The translations under genes were made by a program, and so were the position numbers. From DASXUL01 sp036504855 (GTDB taxonomy: Bacteria; Armatimonadota; DTGP01; JAKQQT01): DNA of 64,000 nucleotides. Shown one piece after another: positions 16,747-26,165 of this stretch; within the stretch, counting starts at the first letter, position 1; every line of letters starts with the position of its first letter. Below the pieces are notes generated by a model. It was not told where the DNA came from. It did not search any database and saw nothing but the letters and a program-made list of their open reading frames with translations. Location of the stretch: the NCBI GenBank assembly GCA_036504855.1, contig DASXUL010000089.1, positions 1-64,000 of the forward strand, written 5' to 3'.

Positions 16747-19700
16747 CTATGGGTTGGGATCTCGACCAGCGGCGCGGCGGGCGAGGCGCAGGGCGTCGAC
16801 GATGTTGATGACCGCAACCGACGCCTCAACGTCCAGGCGCGTCTTGTCCGCGGGCGCGGCGGCGGTGAGGCCGCCGGCGATCTTCAGTGCCCGGACGGCA
16901 TCCGCGATGCCGAACGGGCTGGAACTCGCTTCATACGCGCCGATGTCCACGTGAGCGCCCTGCTTGCGCGGGCCGCCGCTCAGGTCGAGGTCGCCGGCGT
17001 TCACCACGGTGTCGTCGCCCGCATCCAGGGCCGGCGAGTTGCCCGCCAGCCGGTAGTCGCCGGCGGCCGCGTCCACGAAGATCGGATCCGCGGAAATGTC
17101 GCCTGCGCCGGCTGTGATGTTAATGTAGTCGAGCTGCGCGTTGTTGAACACGAGGTTTGCGCGCTCAACCAGCGCGGCGCTAGAGTCCTCGCTCCGCGCA
17201 AGCCCGGAGCCGTTGTTGGCGATGATGTTGTTCACAACCGTTGCGGCGCTGCTGTGCAGGGCGACAACGCCGCCAGGGCCGGAATTGGAGACGAAGGTGT
17301 TGTTCAACAGGACGTTGGAGCCGGCGTCAACAGCGATCGCTTCTCCGTCCTGATTGGCGTTGGAGTTGCGGGCGAACAGGTTATCGCGGACAGTCACCGT
17401 GGAATGCGACAGGTAGATGGCGCCCCCGCCGAGTCCGGCGGAGTTGGCGGTGAACGTGTTATTCCGGATGCTCCCGTTGGAGGTGAAGGTGAGGATGCCG
17501 CCGCCAAACACGGTGTCGTTCCCGCTGAAAACGTTATTGGAGATCGTCGGCGCGCCGTTGTAGACGATAATGCCGCCGCCAAAGCCGGAGCCGTTTGTGA
17601 ACGTCATGCCGTCGTAGACCGGCGTATCCGCTGTCTGCCCGAAGCAGTTGAAGACACTCCCAAGTCCACCGCCATCCAGAGTTACCACGTTCGCCTTCGG
17701 GTCTCGATGCGATGCGGCTGTTTCGGCGCCGGCGAACCCGCCGAGAACGCTGAAGTTGCGGCTCAACCCATACGAGCCGAAGTAGTACCCGCCCTTGATC
17801 CAGACGCTTCCATCAGCCGCCGTCTCGTCAAAGGCCGCGTGCAGCGTGCGCTTCGGCGAGGCCCATGAGGCGCCGTCGTTGCTGTCGCTGCCGGTGGGGC
17901 TCACGCGAACGAGAGGGATGGTCACAGTGAACTCGTTGGAATCCGCGCCGCCGCGGTCGGCGATGGAGGCGGTGAGCGCGTAGCCCGTGCCTCCCTTGTC
18001 CACCGACAGGTCCGTGAACGTGGCGATGCCATTGACGAACGGCGCAGTTGTCGTTCCGCCCAGCGTCGCCCCCGCCGTTCCATATCCGGACTTGAGAGCC
18101 ACCGTTACCAGGCCGGAGTACGCGGTTGGGGTCTGCCCATCGGTATCTACGATGTGGATAATAGGCTGAACCGTGAGGCGGCCGAGCCCGGCCGCGGCCA
18201 CGTTCTGGTCGAACTGCAACATCAGGGCCGTTTCGCCCGCGCGTTCGTAAGGTCCCATGTCCACGCGCGCGCCCTGGACGCGCCGTTGGACATCCAGGTC
18301 GGTGGAGAACCACGTCCAGGGGCCGGTGTCGCCGGAGTCTACGGCGGGAGAACCCGCCGCGAGGTGGAAATCGCCCCCGGCGCGATTCGCGAACAGCGGG
18401 TCCGCGCCGATGTTGCCGAAGGAGCCCACAGGGCTGGCCAGCCCCTGGAAGTCCGTGCCGGCGCCGTTGCTGAAGAAGCCGTTGTTGTAGAACCAGGCCT
18501 GCGAGGTAGCGTCCAGCCGGATGCCGGAGCCGTTGAACGCAATCAGGTTATTCAGGAGCCGCATCTCGGTGTAGTGCCGGGCATCGATGGCCGCGGCGCC
18601 TCCCGCGGCGGAGTTCTCGCTGATCGTGTTGTTCAGCAGGTACACCTGGTTCGCCTGGTCGTGCCCCACCGGCGCGGTGTCGAAGACCAACGCGCCGCCA
18701 TACCCCCCGGCGCTGTTCCCCGTGAACAGGCTCTGCTGGCTAGAGAAGGGTCCCTTGCCCACGAACACGGCGCCGCCGGAACCTGAGGCCGAATTCCCCT
18801 GAACTCTGCAAGTGGACAGCATGATGTTCCCGGCCCGCATGCCGTAGAGGGCGCCGCCAGATCCCGCGGAGTTTCCGGTAAACACCGAATCCGGCGCGTA
18901 AAGCGATCCGTTGGCGAGGGCAGCCCACGCGCCGCCCACCGCCGCTTTCCCGGAGACCGCGGAAATGTGATTGCCGGTGAACTGGCAGCCGTACGATTGA
19001 AGTCCCGAGTCCTCGCCCGAGTACACGGCTCCTCCGGCCGCGTCGATCGCGGAGTTCACAACACCGTTATTCGCAAACGCGCAGCCGCTGGCCGTCAGCG
19101 TGTTGGTCTGGTACACCGCGCCGCCCACGGATGCCGTGTTGTTCTGGAACTGGCAGACATCCATATGCTCGTCGCCCATCAGATACGCGCCGCCGCCGTT
19201 AACGGCCGAGTTCCCTGAGAAAGCGTTGTTGGTCTGCGCAATGGTGATGACGGCGGCGCCGTTGTTGCTGGCATCGAGGTAGATCCCTCCGCCCTGCCCC
19301 GCCGAATTGCTCGTGAAGACGTCATTCGAGAGGGTGATGCCGAAGGGCTCGTTGAGCCCGGAACTGTTGATGAACAGCCCGCCGCCCTTTCCGGACGCGG
19401 TGTTGTTGGAGAACGTCACATTTGCGATCGACCCTCGAAACGCCGAAATCGCCGCGCCGCCGCCATCGCCGGCGGCCTTGCCGTTCTGGATCGTGAAGCC
19501 ATCCAGAACGCGCAAGGAGGGCACGGCGGTGGACGAAAGGACCGTTCCCGCGCTGCCGCCATCCAGGATGGTGTGGTTGGCGGCGAGGTTCCGGTCGGCT
19601 ATTGCGCTCTCGGTTCCCGCGAAACCGCCATACATGGCCAGCGCCGTGGACGTTGAAAGGTTCTCGACATAGGTTCCGGCGGCGACCCACAACTCCGTGG

Positions 19701-21123
19701 GGGCGGCGTCGAGGCCGCTCTGAACGGTGAGCTTCGCGTTCTCCCACGTTCGCCCATCCTTGGCATCCGAGCCAGACTTACTGACGTAGATGCGCGTGAA
19801 CACCATCGTAAACATTCGGCTCTGGGCGGGGAGCGTGTCGGCTGTAACCGCATCCATCACGAAGCCATCCCCGGGCTCCAGAACGGTCAGGCCGGTAAAT
19901 GCGGCCACGCCATCCACCGCGTTCACGGTGGTCGAGCCCAGCAACGTGGCGGAGCGGATTCCGGAGCCTGGGTCGATGGAGACCGTCACCGGGCCGTTGT
20001 AGCCAATAACCGGCTGGCCCTGGCTGTCTTCCACCTGCAACACGGGTTGCGCCGCCAGCGGCGCCCCGGCCGAACCGCCGGCCGGTTGGGCTGCGAACAC
20101 CAGATGGTAGCCGGCGGCGGCGTTTTCGTAGCCGCCCATGTCCACAGTGTCCGCCTGGATGCGGTCGCCGTTGTCCAGGTCCTTCTCTCCGATGACGTCT
20201 GCGTTGTTGCCGGCGTCGAGGCAGGGGGACGCTGGGGTGAGGCGGTAATTGCCGTTTGGCCGGTCCTGGAATAGGGGATCATCTTCGATGTTGCCGTTGG
20301 AGCCGGTGGGGTCTCCGCCGAAGTAGTTGAAGTCGCTGTTCTCCCACGCGTTGTTGTTCTCATACGCGGCGGAGGAGGAACCATCCAGGAAGATCTGACG
20401 GTCGTTGAACGCCACAATGTTGTTCGCGAACTGAACGTTGGCGCCGGATTGCATCCCAACCACGAACCCGCCATCGCCGCTGTGGTTGTCGACGACCGTG
20501 TTATTCACGATCATCAGGGTATCCGCGGTATTCTGGTAGATCTGTATCGCGGCGCCATAGTCGGCGGAGTTCTCAAAGAAGAGGTTGTTCGCGATGGTGG
20601 GGGCTCCGTTGCGGACCACGATGCCCGCGCCCTGGTTCGCCTTGTTCTCGGTGAAGACGTTGTTGGCGATAACGGGGGATCCGCCGTCCAGGTAGACCCC
20701 GCCGCCGCCGAGATCATCCGGCATCCCGTTGCGCAGCCGGAATCCGTCCAGCACGGTCTGAGGGGTGGCGTCCGGGTCGAACCGCACCGCGCTGCCGGAC
20801 TTGCCCGCGTCAATGGACGTGAAATGAGCGGCCGGGTTCCGGTCATCGCGCGCTTCTTCAGTTCCGGCGAAGCCGCCATAGAGGGCAATGTCGTTGTGCA
20901 GTTGCACGTTTTCGCGGTACGTGCCGGCGCCCACCCATACCTCGTCGCCAGGGCCGGCCGCGTTGATGCCGTCCTGGATGGTGGTGAACGCATCGGTCCA
21001 GGATGAGCCATCGACATTGCCGCTTGCGGCCCGAGCGACGTAAAGCACGGCCGCCTCGGCGCGAACCGACATACAGCCAAGGAAGATCCCCATCGCAGTC
21101 AGAGCCGCCAGTAAGCAACGCAT
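16747..21123 (-). CDS. Secreted three-unit beta-helix protein with dockerin-like tail
   Basis: A 1458-aa exported protein. The signal peptide (LLAALTAMGIFLGCMSVRAEA) is followed by three homologous units of right-handed parallel beta-helix. Each starts with a [I/L]YV...G...DGxxW motif and EVWVGAGTYRENV/YGGFAGTE blocks, runs through NNVF/NNTI/NNII rungs, and ends with a choice-of-anchor-Q-like block (ADPLFANRAGGDFHLAAGSP). Between units are Ig-like stretches (AGAPLAAQPVLQVEDSQGQP). The C-terminal 50 aa (GIADAVRALKIAGGLTAAAP ... INIVDALRLARRAAG) are dockerin-like without calcium loops. An AGGAGGAATC box sets the start at 21123; a longer frame exists upstream. Beta-helix folds of this type bind or cut polysaccharides or act as adhesins; no catalytic motif is certain. 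Confidence 0.83.
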   Translation of the reverse strand: MRCLLAALTAMGIFLGCMSVRAEAAVLYVARAASGNVDGSSWTDAFTTIQDGINAAGPGDEVWVGAGTYRENVQLHNDIALYGGFAGTEEARDDRNPAAHFTSIDAGKSGSAVRFDPDATPQTVLDGFRLRNGMPDDLGGGGVYLDGGSPVIANNVFTENKANQGAGIVVRNGAPTIANNLFFENSADYGAAIQIYQNTADTLMIVNNTVVDNHSGDGGFVVGMQSGANVQFANNIVAFNDRQIFLDGSSSAAYENNNAWENSDFNYFGGDPTGSNGNIEDDPLFQDRPNGNYRLTPASPCLDAGNNADVIGEKDLDNGDRIQADTVDMGGYENAAAGYHLVFAAQPAGGSAGAPLAAQPVLQVEDSQGQPVIGYNGPVTVSIDPGSGIRSATLLGSTTVNAVDGVAAFTGLTVLEPGDGFVMDAVTADTLPAQSRMFTMVFTRIYVSKSGSDAKDGRTWENAKLTVQSGLDAAPTELWVAAGTYVENLSTSTALAMYGGFAGTESAIADRNLAANHTILDGGSAGTVLSSTAVPSLRVLDGFTIQNGKAAGDGGGAAISAFRGSIANVTFSNNTASGKGGGLFINSSGLNEPFGITLSNDVFTSNSAGQGGGIYLDASNNGAAVITIAQTNNAFSGNSAVNGGGAYLMGDEHMDVCQFQNNTASVGGAVYQTNTLTASGCAFANNGVVNSAIDAAGGAVYSGEDSGLQSYGCQFTGNHISAVSGKAAVGGAWAALANGSLYAPDSVFTGNSAGSGGALYGMRAGNIMLSTCRVQGNSASGSGGAVFVGKGPFSSQQSLFTGNSAGGYGGALVFDTAPVGHDQANQVYLLNNTISENSAAGGAAAIDARHYTEMRLLNNLIAFNGSGIRLDATSQAWFYNNGFFSNGAGTDFQGLASPVGSFGNIGADPLFANRAGGDFHLAAGSPAVDSGDTGPWTWFSTDLDVQRRVQGARVDMGPYERAGETALMLQFDQNVAAAGLGRLTVQPIIHIVDTDGQTPTAYSGLVTVALKSGYGTAGATLGGTTTAPFVNGIATFTDLSVDKGGTGYALTASIADRGGADSNEFTVTIPLVRVSPTGSDSNDGASWASPKRTLHAAFDETAADGSVWIKGGYYFGSYGLSRNFSVLGGFAGAETAASHRDPKANVVTLDGGGLGSVFNCFGQTADTPVYDGMTFTNGSGFGGGIIVYNGAPTISNNVFSGNDTVFGGGILTFTSNGSIRNNTFTANSAGLGGGAIYLSHSTVTVRDNLFARNSNANQDGEAIAVDAGSNVLLNNTFVSNSGPGGVVALHSSAATVVNNIIANNGSGLARSEDSSAALVERANLVFNNAQLDYINITAGAGDISADPIFVDAAAGDYRLAGNSPALDAGDDTVVNAGDLDLSGGPRKQGAHVDIGAYEASSSPFGIADAVRALKIAGGLTAAAPADKTRLDVEASVAVINIVDALRLARRAAGRDPNP

Positions 21124-21384
21124 CCCGATTCCTCCTCTGAAGTGGCCGAGGAAGGGGGCTGTGCTCGCTCGAAGTGCCCTTTCGCGGCGGGTACGCGGCG
21201 TCGCCTCATCGGATCTCGAACAGCCGTCAACCAAGCATGCCGATGTTGTGCGGCGCCTGCCAGGACGGATGCGTCTGATTCGCCGAATCGCGCGGATGAG
21301 GTTTGATGGGGCACAATCCATACCAAACCAAATGCCCGCCCGCTGTTGCGTCGCGCCCGCGGAAGATCTCCGCCGCCTGACAGA

Positions 21385-21416
21385 AACGGGCAGGAGGACT
21401 GCACCTCCTGCCCGTT
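21385..21416 (-). terminator. Terminator after the metalloprotease gene
   Basis: A 13-bp perfect stem (21385-21397 with 21404-21416) and 6-nt loop lie 22 bp after the stop, then CCGTTTCTG on the minus strand. Confidence 0.7.
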
Positions 21417-21437
21417 CGGAGTGAGCCGATCGCTCCG

Positions 21438-24400
21438 CTACAGGTTCGGGTCAAGGCCCGCGGCGCTGCGGGCGAGGCGCAGGGCATCGGCGATGTCGAT
21501 GCCCGGAGATGACGGCTCAACGTTCAGGCGAGCGTCGTCCACTGCGTAGGTTGAGAGGCCCGCCGCCAGAGATAGCGCCCGGCGGGCGTCCGCGAGGGTG
21601 AACGGCGCGCTGAGGGGAGCGGTGGACGGCGTCCAGTACGCGCCGGGGAGCAGATATCCGGTGATCGCGTCACCGGACGACGGCGTGTCAGATGACCGGA
21701 ACGGGTCGTTGATGGCCGGTCCGGCATCTTCGTCCATGCGGTAATACCGGAACAGGCCCGGCTCGGCGCCGGCCAGGCGCCGGTGCATGGTCATCTGGAT
21801 GTCTGCCTGCGAGCGCACCACGTTCCAGATTCGGAACTCATCGATGGAACCGCCGAAGCGCGCGTTCGGCGCGCCGCCGATCAGGAGGTCGTAATCGCCC
21901 GGGGCAAACTGGTTGGCGCCAGTCTTTGAAGCGACCTCCTCGCCGTTGCGGTAGATCTTCATGAACCCGCCGTTCTGCTGGCTGGCCACGAAGGCCCAGT
22001 GTTGCCAAACGCCGAAGTAGTTGTCCGGCGGCGCGTAGGTCAGACGTCCGCCGTTGGTTTCGCTCCCAAAGTCCCAGTACACGATCCCGTCCACCCATGG
22101 AACGTGGGCGTTGATGATGTTCGCGGAGTCGGGTGGGCTGGTGACAAAGGCGCTCTGTTGCTTCGGGCTGAGGGCGTTTTCCCAGAACTCGATGGTGATC
22201 TCTGAAGTGGGCGCAACCCGGCCAAAGTTGGGGATGCGGATGGCGCCGTCAAACCCATCGAAGAAGACGGACGAACCGGAGACCGGCGCCGAATCGTTGA
22301 ATGCGTCGGATGCCACCCATTGCACTCCGCCCTCCAAGGTCCCGCTGTTCGCCCCCAACACATCCGCGGCGCCCGCTCCCGACCCATCGTCGAGCCGGTA
22401 GTAGGCGGCCAGATCGGCCTCATTTCCCAACAACCGGCGGCCCATCGTTTGTTGTATCCGCGCCTGGCTCAGGGCCGAGCGCCAGATCCGCACCTCGTCC
22501 ATCAACCCGTTGTAGCGGGTTTCCGGAACGGCCGGCGGGTATGCGCCCAGCGTAAGCGGCTGCGCGGTTGAGGTGGGGGCCGGTGAGCCGGTCCAGGCCA
22601 ACTGGTTCTTCAGGGCCCCGTCAACGTAGACCTTGCCGCCGCTGTTATCCACGGTGAACGCGACGTTGTGCCAGGCGCCGTCGGCCACCAAGCCTCCGTC
22701 CAGGCTCAGGTCCGACCCGCCGTAGACGTAGTTGCCGGCATCGCGGAAATACCACGCGGCCAGGTGGCCGTTTTCGAGGAACACCTGGTAGCCGTTGTCG
22801 CTGCTGGAGACGTACTTATTGACGATCGCGCGGGTTCCGGTCGTATCCGAGGTTTTGATCCAGGCGGACACCGTGAGCGGCAGCAGGTTGAGGTTGGCGG
22901 GGTCTGCCGCTTTGTCCACCACATCGCCGTCTACTCCGTTGAACTGGAGGGCGTCGCCTGCGGACGGAGAGAGGAGCGTAAAGGTCTGGTCGCCGCCCGG
23001 CACGGAGCCGGCGGCGCTCGTGGCCTTCACGCGGTAGTGGTAAGTTCCTTGCGGCAGGGCGCCGGTGGTGAGAGGGAAGGACACGGAGACGTCCGACACG
23101 CCGGCTCCGATGCTCTGCGCCGGTGTGGTCTGACCGTACGATTCGTCGGCGCCCCACTCGAAGGACGCATCGGTCGCCGCGCCGCCCGGGTTGACTGCGC
23201 CGTTGAGCGTTGCGCTGCTGACGCTGACGTTTGTGGCCGCCAGCGTGGCCGGCGGCGACGGAATGAGCGTGGTGAAGACCTGGTCGTCCCCGGATCGAGT
23301 GTCCTTTCCATTGGCTCCGATGACTCGGAAATGGTATGTTGTGCCCGGCGTCAGGTTGGCAAGCGGGGCGCTGACGTCCTGTGCGCCGTCGCCGGAGAGC
23401 AACTGCTGAGGCGTAACGTTGCCGTATGCCGTTGTGGCGCCCCACTCGAAAGAGGCGGCCGTGGGAAGCTGGTTGGGGTCAACGGAACCGGTCAGGGTTG
23501 CGATGGTTGCACTGATGCCGGTAGCGGCGCCGGTTGTCGCCAACGGGATACCGATGGGCGCAAACGAGGGATACCAGGCCAGGTTGTCTGAAACGTTCCC
23601 GGCGGCGGAGCGGCCGGTGGAGTCGTTGACGGCGAACCCGGTTGCCTCATCGAAGCGCCACTCGTTGACAAGGCCGCTTTCCGACCCCGTCATCCGCTTG
23701 TAGACGTTCGCGGCGATCTCCCCCTGGCTCCGCTGGTAGTTCCACACGCGCACCTCATCCATTCCCCCCTGAAAGTAACCTGGCACGCCCGGTTGACCGC
23801 CGCCCACCGAGAGCGTGTTCCCCTGAAGGTTCAGCGTATTCGGGAAGATGCCGATGAAGCCGCCGTTGATGTAGACACGGTGATTGATCCCGTCGAAGGA
23901 AACCGCCACGTGCGTCCATGCATTCAGTGGAAGCGGAACTCCGCCCGCGATGCCGCCAAACGTGCCGATTACCAGCACGCCGTCGCTGCGCAGGAACCAG
24001 TTCTCTGAGCCGTTCGGCTGGTTTCCGAGCATCAGGACGCCAGCCGGCGCAGACGGGATGGCGGAGGGGTTGATCCACGCCTCGATGGTGTGCGGCTGGT
24101 TCCCCGAGCCAAGGCCCGATAGGCCCGTTGTCTGCGCCCACTGGTTCACCCCGTTGAACTGCAACGCCGTGCCGGAGCCGGGGACCTGCGTGAGGACGTA
24201 GCCGTTGTTCGGGAGGCGCAACTCCAAATGGCCGCGCTCGTTGTCGGCGATGGCCGTTGGATAGTACGCGTTACCGTCTCCCGCCGGAAGGTCGCTCAAC
24301 ACCGTATCCACTTCATGGTCCGCATTGTCGCCGGGGATGCTGACCGGCGCCGTATTCCCGATCACGCCATCGCTGGTGACGTAGTGGAAGTACAGAGTGC

Positions 24401-25400
24401 CGGGGTGGCCGTGCACGTTCACGATGGCGCGAAGGGTGATGGTCGTGGTGGTGGAGAGCGGGTCCAGTATTGAGGCCGTAACCGGCTGAACGCCGGCCCA
24501 GCCGACGTCATCCACAACGGCCTGTCCGACGTAGCCCGGCCAGTGGTGTGACTCGCCATGCCCGATGGAATAGGTCATAAGGGCATCGGAGCCGCCATTC
24601 CAGTTGTTGTATTGCTCACCCATGTGGCTGGCCGACGAACCGCCGGCGTAAGTCGTCGGGCAATACAGTGGGGCATGGTGGCCAAAATCGGCGGTGGGAG
24701 ACATCGCGTACGTCTCCGGCCCCATGAAGTACAGTCGGTTCCCGCTCACGATGTCCGGCGCCCGATCGCCGGGCGGGCGAAAGACGAAACGCCACCCGTC
24801 TATGTCGGTCATCCATTGGTCGAAGCTGTTGGGGATGCCGTTTGCCCACGATCCGTCCACGTAGCGGGAATCGCCGTACACGATGGACGAGGCAAACCCC
24901 AGCCCGTGGCAAAACTCATGCATGGCCACCGAGACGAAGTCCGTCTTGTCGCCGGGCGTGCCGCCGTCCGTGCCGTAGTACCAGTCAGACTTATTGGTGT
25001 TGTACGTGATCTGGAAGTCCGTGCCCCCGCCGTTCAGGTCTTCGCCGGAGAGCTGTTTGGCGAGACTGGGAACGTAGTAGGTATCGGGCAGCGGAGCGCC
25101 GGTGAAGTTGCTGTAGGCGCTGGTAGAGCCTGCCTGGGCCAGCGTGTTCCCCGTCAGCGAGGCCCAACCGGCTTTCACGCGGATGGGGATGTTTCCGCCG
25201 AGCCTCTGCGACCAGGTGGACATTGCGTACTCGAAGGCCGTGCGGCGGTCCGCGCCGAGGCTGGGGTCCTGGAATCCGACGCTGGCGGCGTCGGTGTAGG
25301 TGACGGCGATGGGCACTTTGGCCGCGGCCGCGATATGGATCAGACAGAGCATGGCGGCGGAAGCTATCGCCCGGGATGAGAGTGCGCGAAGGCTGGTCAT
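21438..25400 (-). CDS. Secreted zincin metalloprotease with LamG repeats and dockerin-like tail
   Basis: A 1320-aa exported protein. Signal peptide residues 1-27 precede a metalloprotease domain (about 28-300) with the zinc motif HEFCHGLGFAS (H161, E162, H165). The third ligand of matrixins (H at +10 after the first H) is replaced by S171, so either a later residue completes the site or the enzyme is unusual. Then come a LamG domain (HTIEAWINPS), two fibronectin-III-like units (FEWGATTAYGN, FEWGADESYGQ) and two more LamG domains (LTVSAWIKTS, ITIEFWENAL). The last 50 aa (ADARRALSLAAGLSTYAVDD ... IDIADALRLARSAAG) are dockerin-like. The ATG overlaps the preceding gene stop (ATGA), linking it to the Pro-rich protein. 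Confidence 0.83.
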   Translation of the reverse strand: MTSLRALSSRAIASAAMLCLIHIAAAAKVPIAVTYTDAASVGFQDPSLGADRRTAFEYAMSTWSQRLGGNIPIRVKAGWASLTGNTLAQAGSTSAYSNFTGAPLPDTYYVPSLAKQLSGEDLNGGGTDFQITYNTNKSDWYYGTDGGTPGDKTDFVSVAMHEFCHGLGFASSIVYGDSRYVDGSWANGIPNSFDQWMTDIDGWRFVFRPPGDRAPDIVSGNRLYFMGPETYAMSPTADFGHHAPLYCPTTYAGGSSASHMGEQYNNWNGGSDALMTYSIGHGESHHWPGYVGQAVVDDVGWAGVQPVTASILDPLSTTTTITLRAIVNVHGHPGTLYFHYVTSDGVIGNTAPVSIPGDNADHEVDTVLSDLPAGDGNAYYPTAIADNERGHLELRLPNNGYVLTQVPGSGTALQFNGVNQWAQTTGLSGLGSGNQPHTIEAWINPSAIPSAPAGVLMLGNQPNGSENWFLRSDGVLVIGTFGGIAGGVPLPLNAWTHVAVSFDGINHRVYINGGFIGIFPNTLNLQGNTLSVGGGQPGVPGYFQGGMDEVRVWNYQRSQGEIAANVYKRMTGSESGLVNEWRFDEATGFAVNDSTGRSAAGNVSDNLAWYPSFAPIGIPLATTGAATGISATIATLTGSVDPNQLPTAASFEWGATTAYGNVTPQQLLSGDGAQDVSAPLANLTPGTTYHFRVIGANGKDTRSGDDQVFTTLIPSPPATLAATNVSVSSATLNGAVNPGGAATDASFEWGADESYGQTTPAQSIGAGVSDVSVSFPLTTGALPQGTYHYRVKATSAAGSVPGGDQTFTLLSPSAGDALQFNGVDGDVVDKAADPANLNLLPLTVSAWIKTSDTTGTRAIVNKYVSSSDNGYQVFLENGHLAAWYFRDAGNYVYGGSDLSLDGGLVADGAWHNVAFTVDNSGGKVYVDGALKNQLAWTGSPAPTSTAQPLTLGAYPPAVPETRYNGLMDEVRIWRSALSQARIQQTMGRRLLGNEADLAAYYRLDDGSGAGAADVLGANSGTLEGGVQWVASDAFNDSAPVSGSSVFFDGFDGAIRIPNFGRVAPTSEITIEFWENALSPKQQSAFVTSPPDSANIINAHVPWVDGIVYWDFGSETNGGRLTYAPPDNYFGVWQHWAFVASQQNGGFMKIYRNGEEVASKTGANQFAPGDYDLLIGGAPNARFGGSIDEFRIWNVVRSQADIQMTMHRRLAGAEPGLFRYYRMDEDAGPAINDPFRSSDTPSSGDAITGYLLPGAYWTPSTAPLSAPFTLADARRALSLAAGLSTYAVDDARLNVEPSSPGIDIADALRLARSAAGLDPNL

Positions 25401-25975
25401 TTTGCCCCGCCCTTCGGAGCATTCGCAACTTCCGCCGAAGCGCCGGTCTGCCGCGCGCGGATCGGTATCGCCCGCCCGCTGGATGCCACTGGCGCTGTGC
25501 TTGACGCCGGCCGTTCAGGCAACGAGCAGTCCAGCATCGCTTCATCAGGGGCGAGACTGGAAGGCATATAGGGCAGTGGGGAGGTCGACAGAAACGCCGT
25601 GCGGCCCGCGAGTTCGCTTGGCGTGACGTAGCGCAAGGCGGTTCCCGGCATGGACCGGGAGAACACGCCGGAATAGGCCGTTCGATTGAACGGAACGTCG
25701 CCCGGAAGGGCGGCGGGAACCGCCAGCGTCGCAGGCGAGGCGGCGGGGCCGGCCTGCGCGGGCGATAGAGTGAGGGGCATCACCGGAGCGGATTGCGTGC
25801 CCGGAGGCAGCGCAGGCAGCCGGATGGGTGATAGGGTCAACAGCGGAGGCGGGACCGCTGGCGAAGATTGAGCTGAACTGGGCGCGAGAACCGGGGAATG
25901 GGTTTCCGCGTAAGAAGCTGCCGTGGCCAGGCACAGAAGCGCGAGGGCCGCAGCCGTTAGGTTCGGACGGAGCAC
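25397..25975 (-). CDS. Small Pro/Ala-rich secreted protein
   Basis: A 192-aa protein with a signal peptide (TAAALALLCLATAASYAE) and a low-complexity body rich in Pro, Ala and Ser (VPPPLLTLSPIRLPALPPG). A more ordered segment follows (GVFSRSMPGTALRYVTPSEL). No family is recognised. The GTG start follows AAAGGAGTTAAC. It overlaps the downstream metalloprotease start by 4 bp, so the two are co-translated. It might be a propeptide-like partner, chaperone or inhibitor of that protease, but nothing in the sequence proves this. Confidence 0.7.
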   Translation of the reverse strand: MLRPNLTAAALALLCLATAASYAETHSPVLAPSSAQSSPAVPPPLLTLSPIRLPALPPGTQSAPVMPLTLSPAQAGPAASPATLAVPAALPGDVPFNRTAYSGVFSRSMPGTALRYVTPSELAGRTAFLSTSPLPYMPSSLAPDEAMLDCSLPERPASSTAPVASSGRAIPIRARQTGASAEVANAPKGGAK

Positions 25976-26165
25976 GTGTTAACTCCTTTCGTGCATTGCC
26001 GTCGTCGCCAAATAGAAGTCCATCGCCTCGGGAAAGCGGAGGTGGATCGATGAACGCGAAGCGGAAACATCGAGGCCGGGGCATGGCTTCCCCGCGACGA
26101 TGTTACTGATTGTACGCCGTCGCTCCAATTCGGACCACGGGCGGAAGAGCGGGCATATGCCGCCC

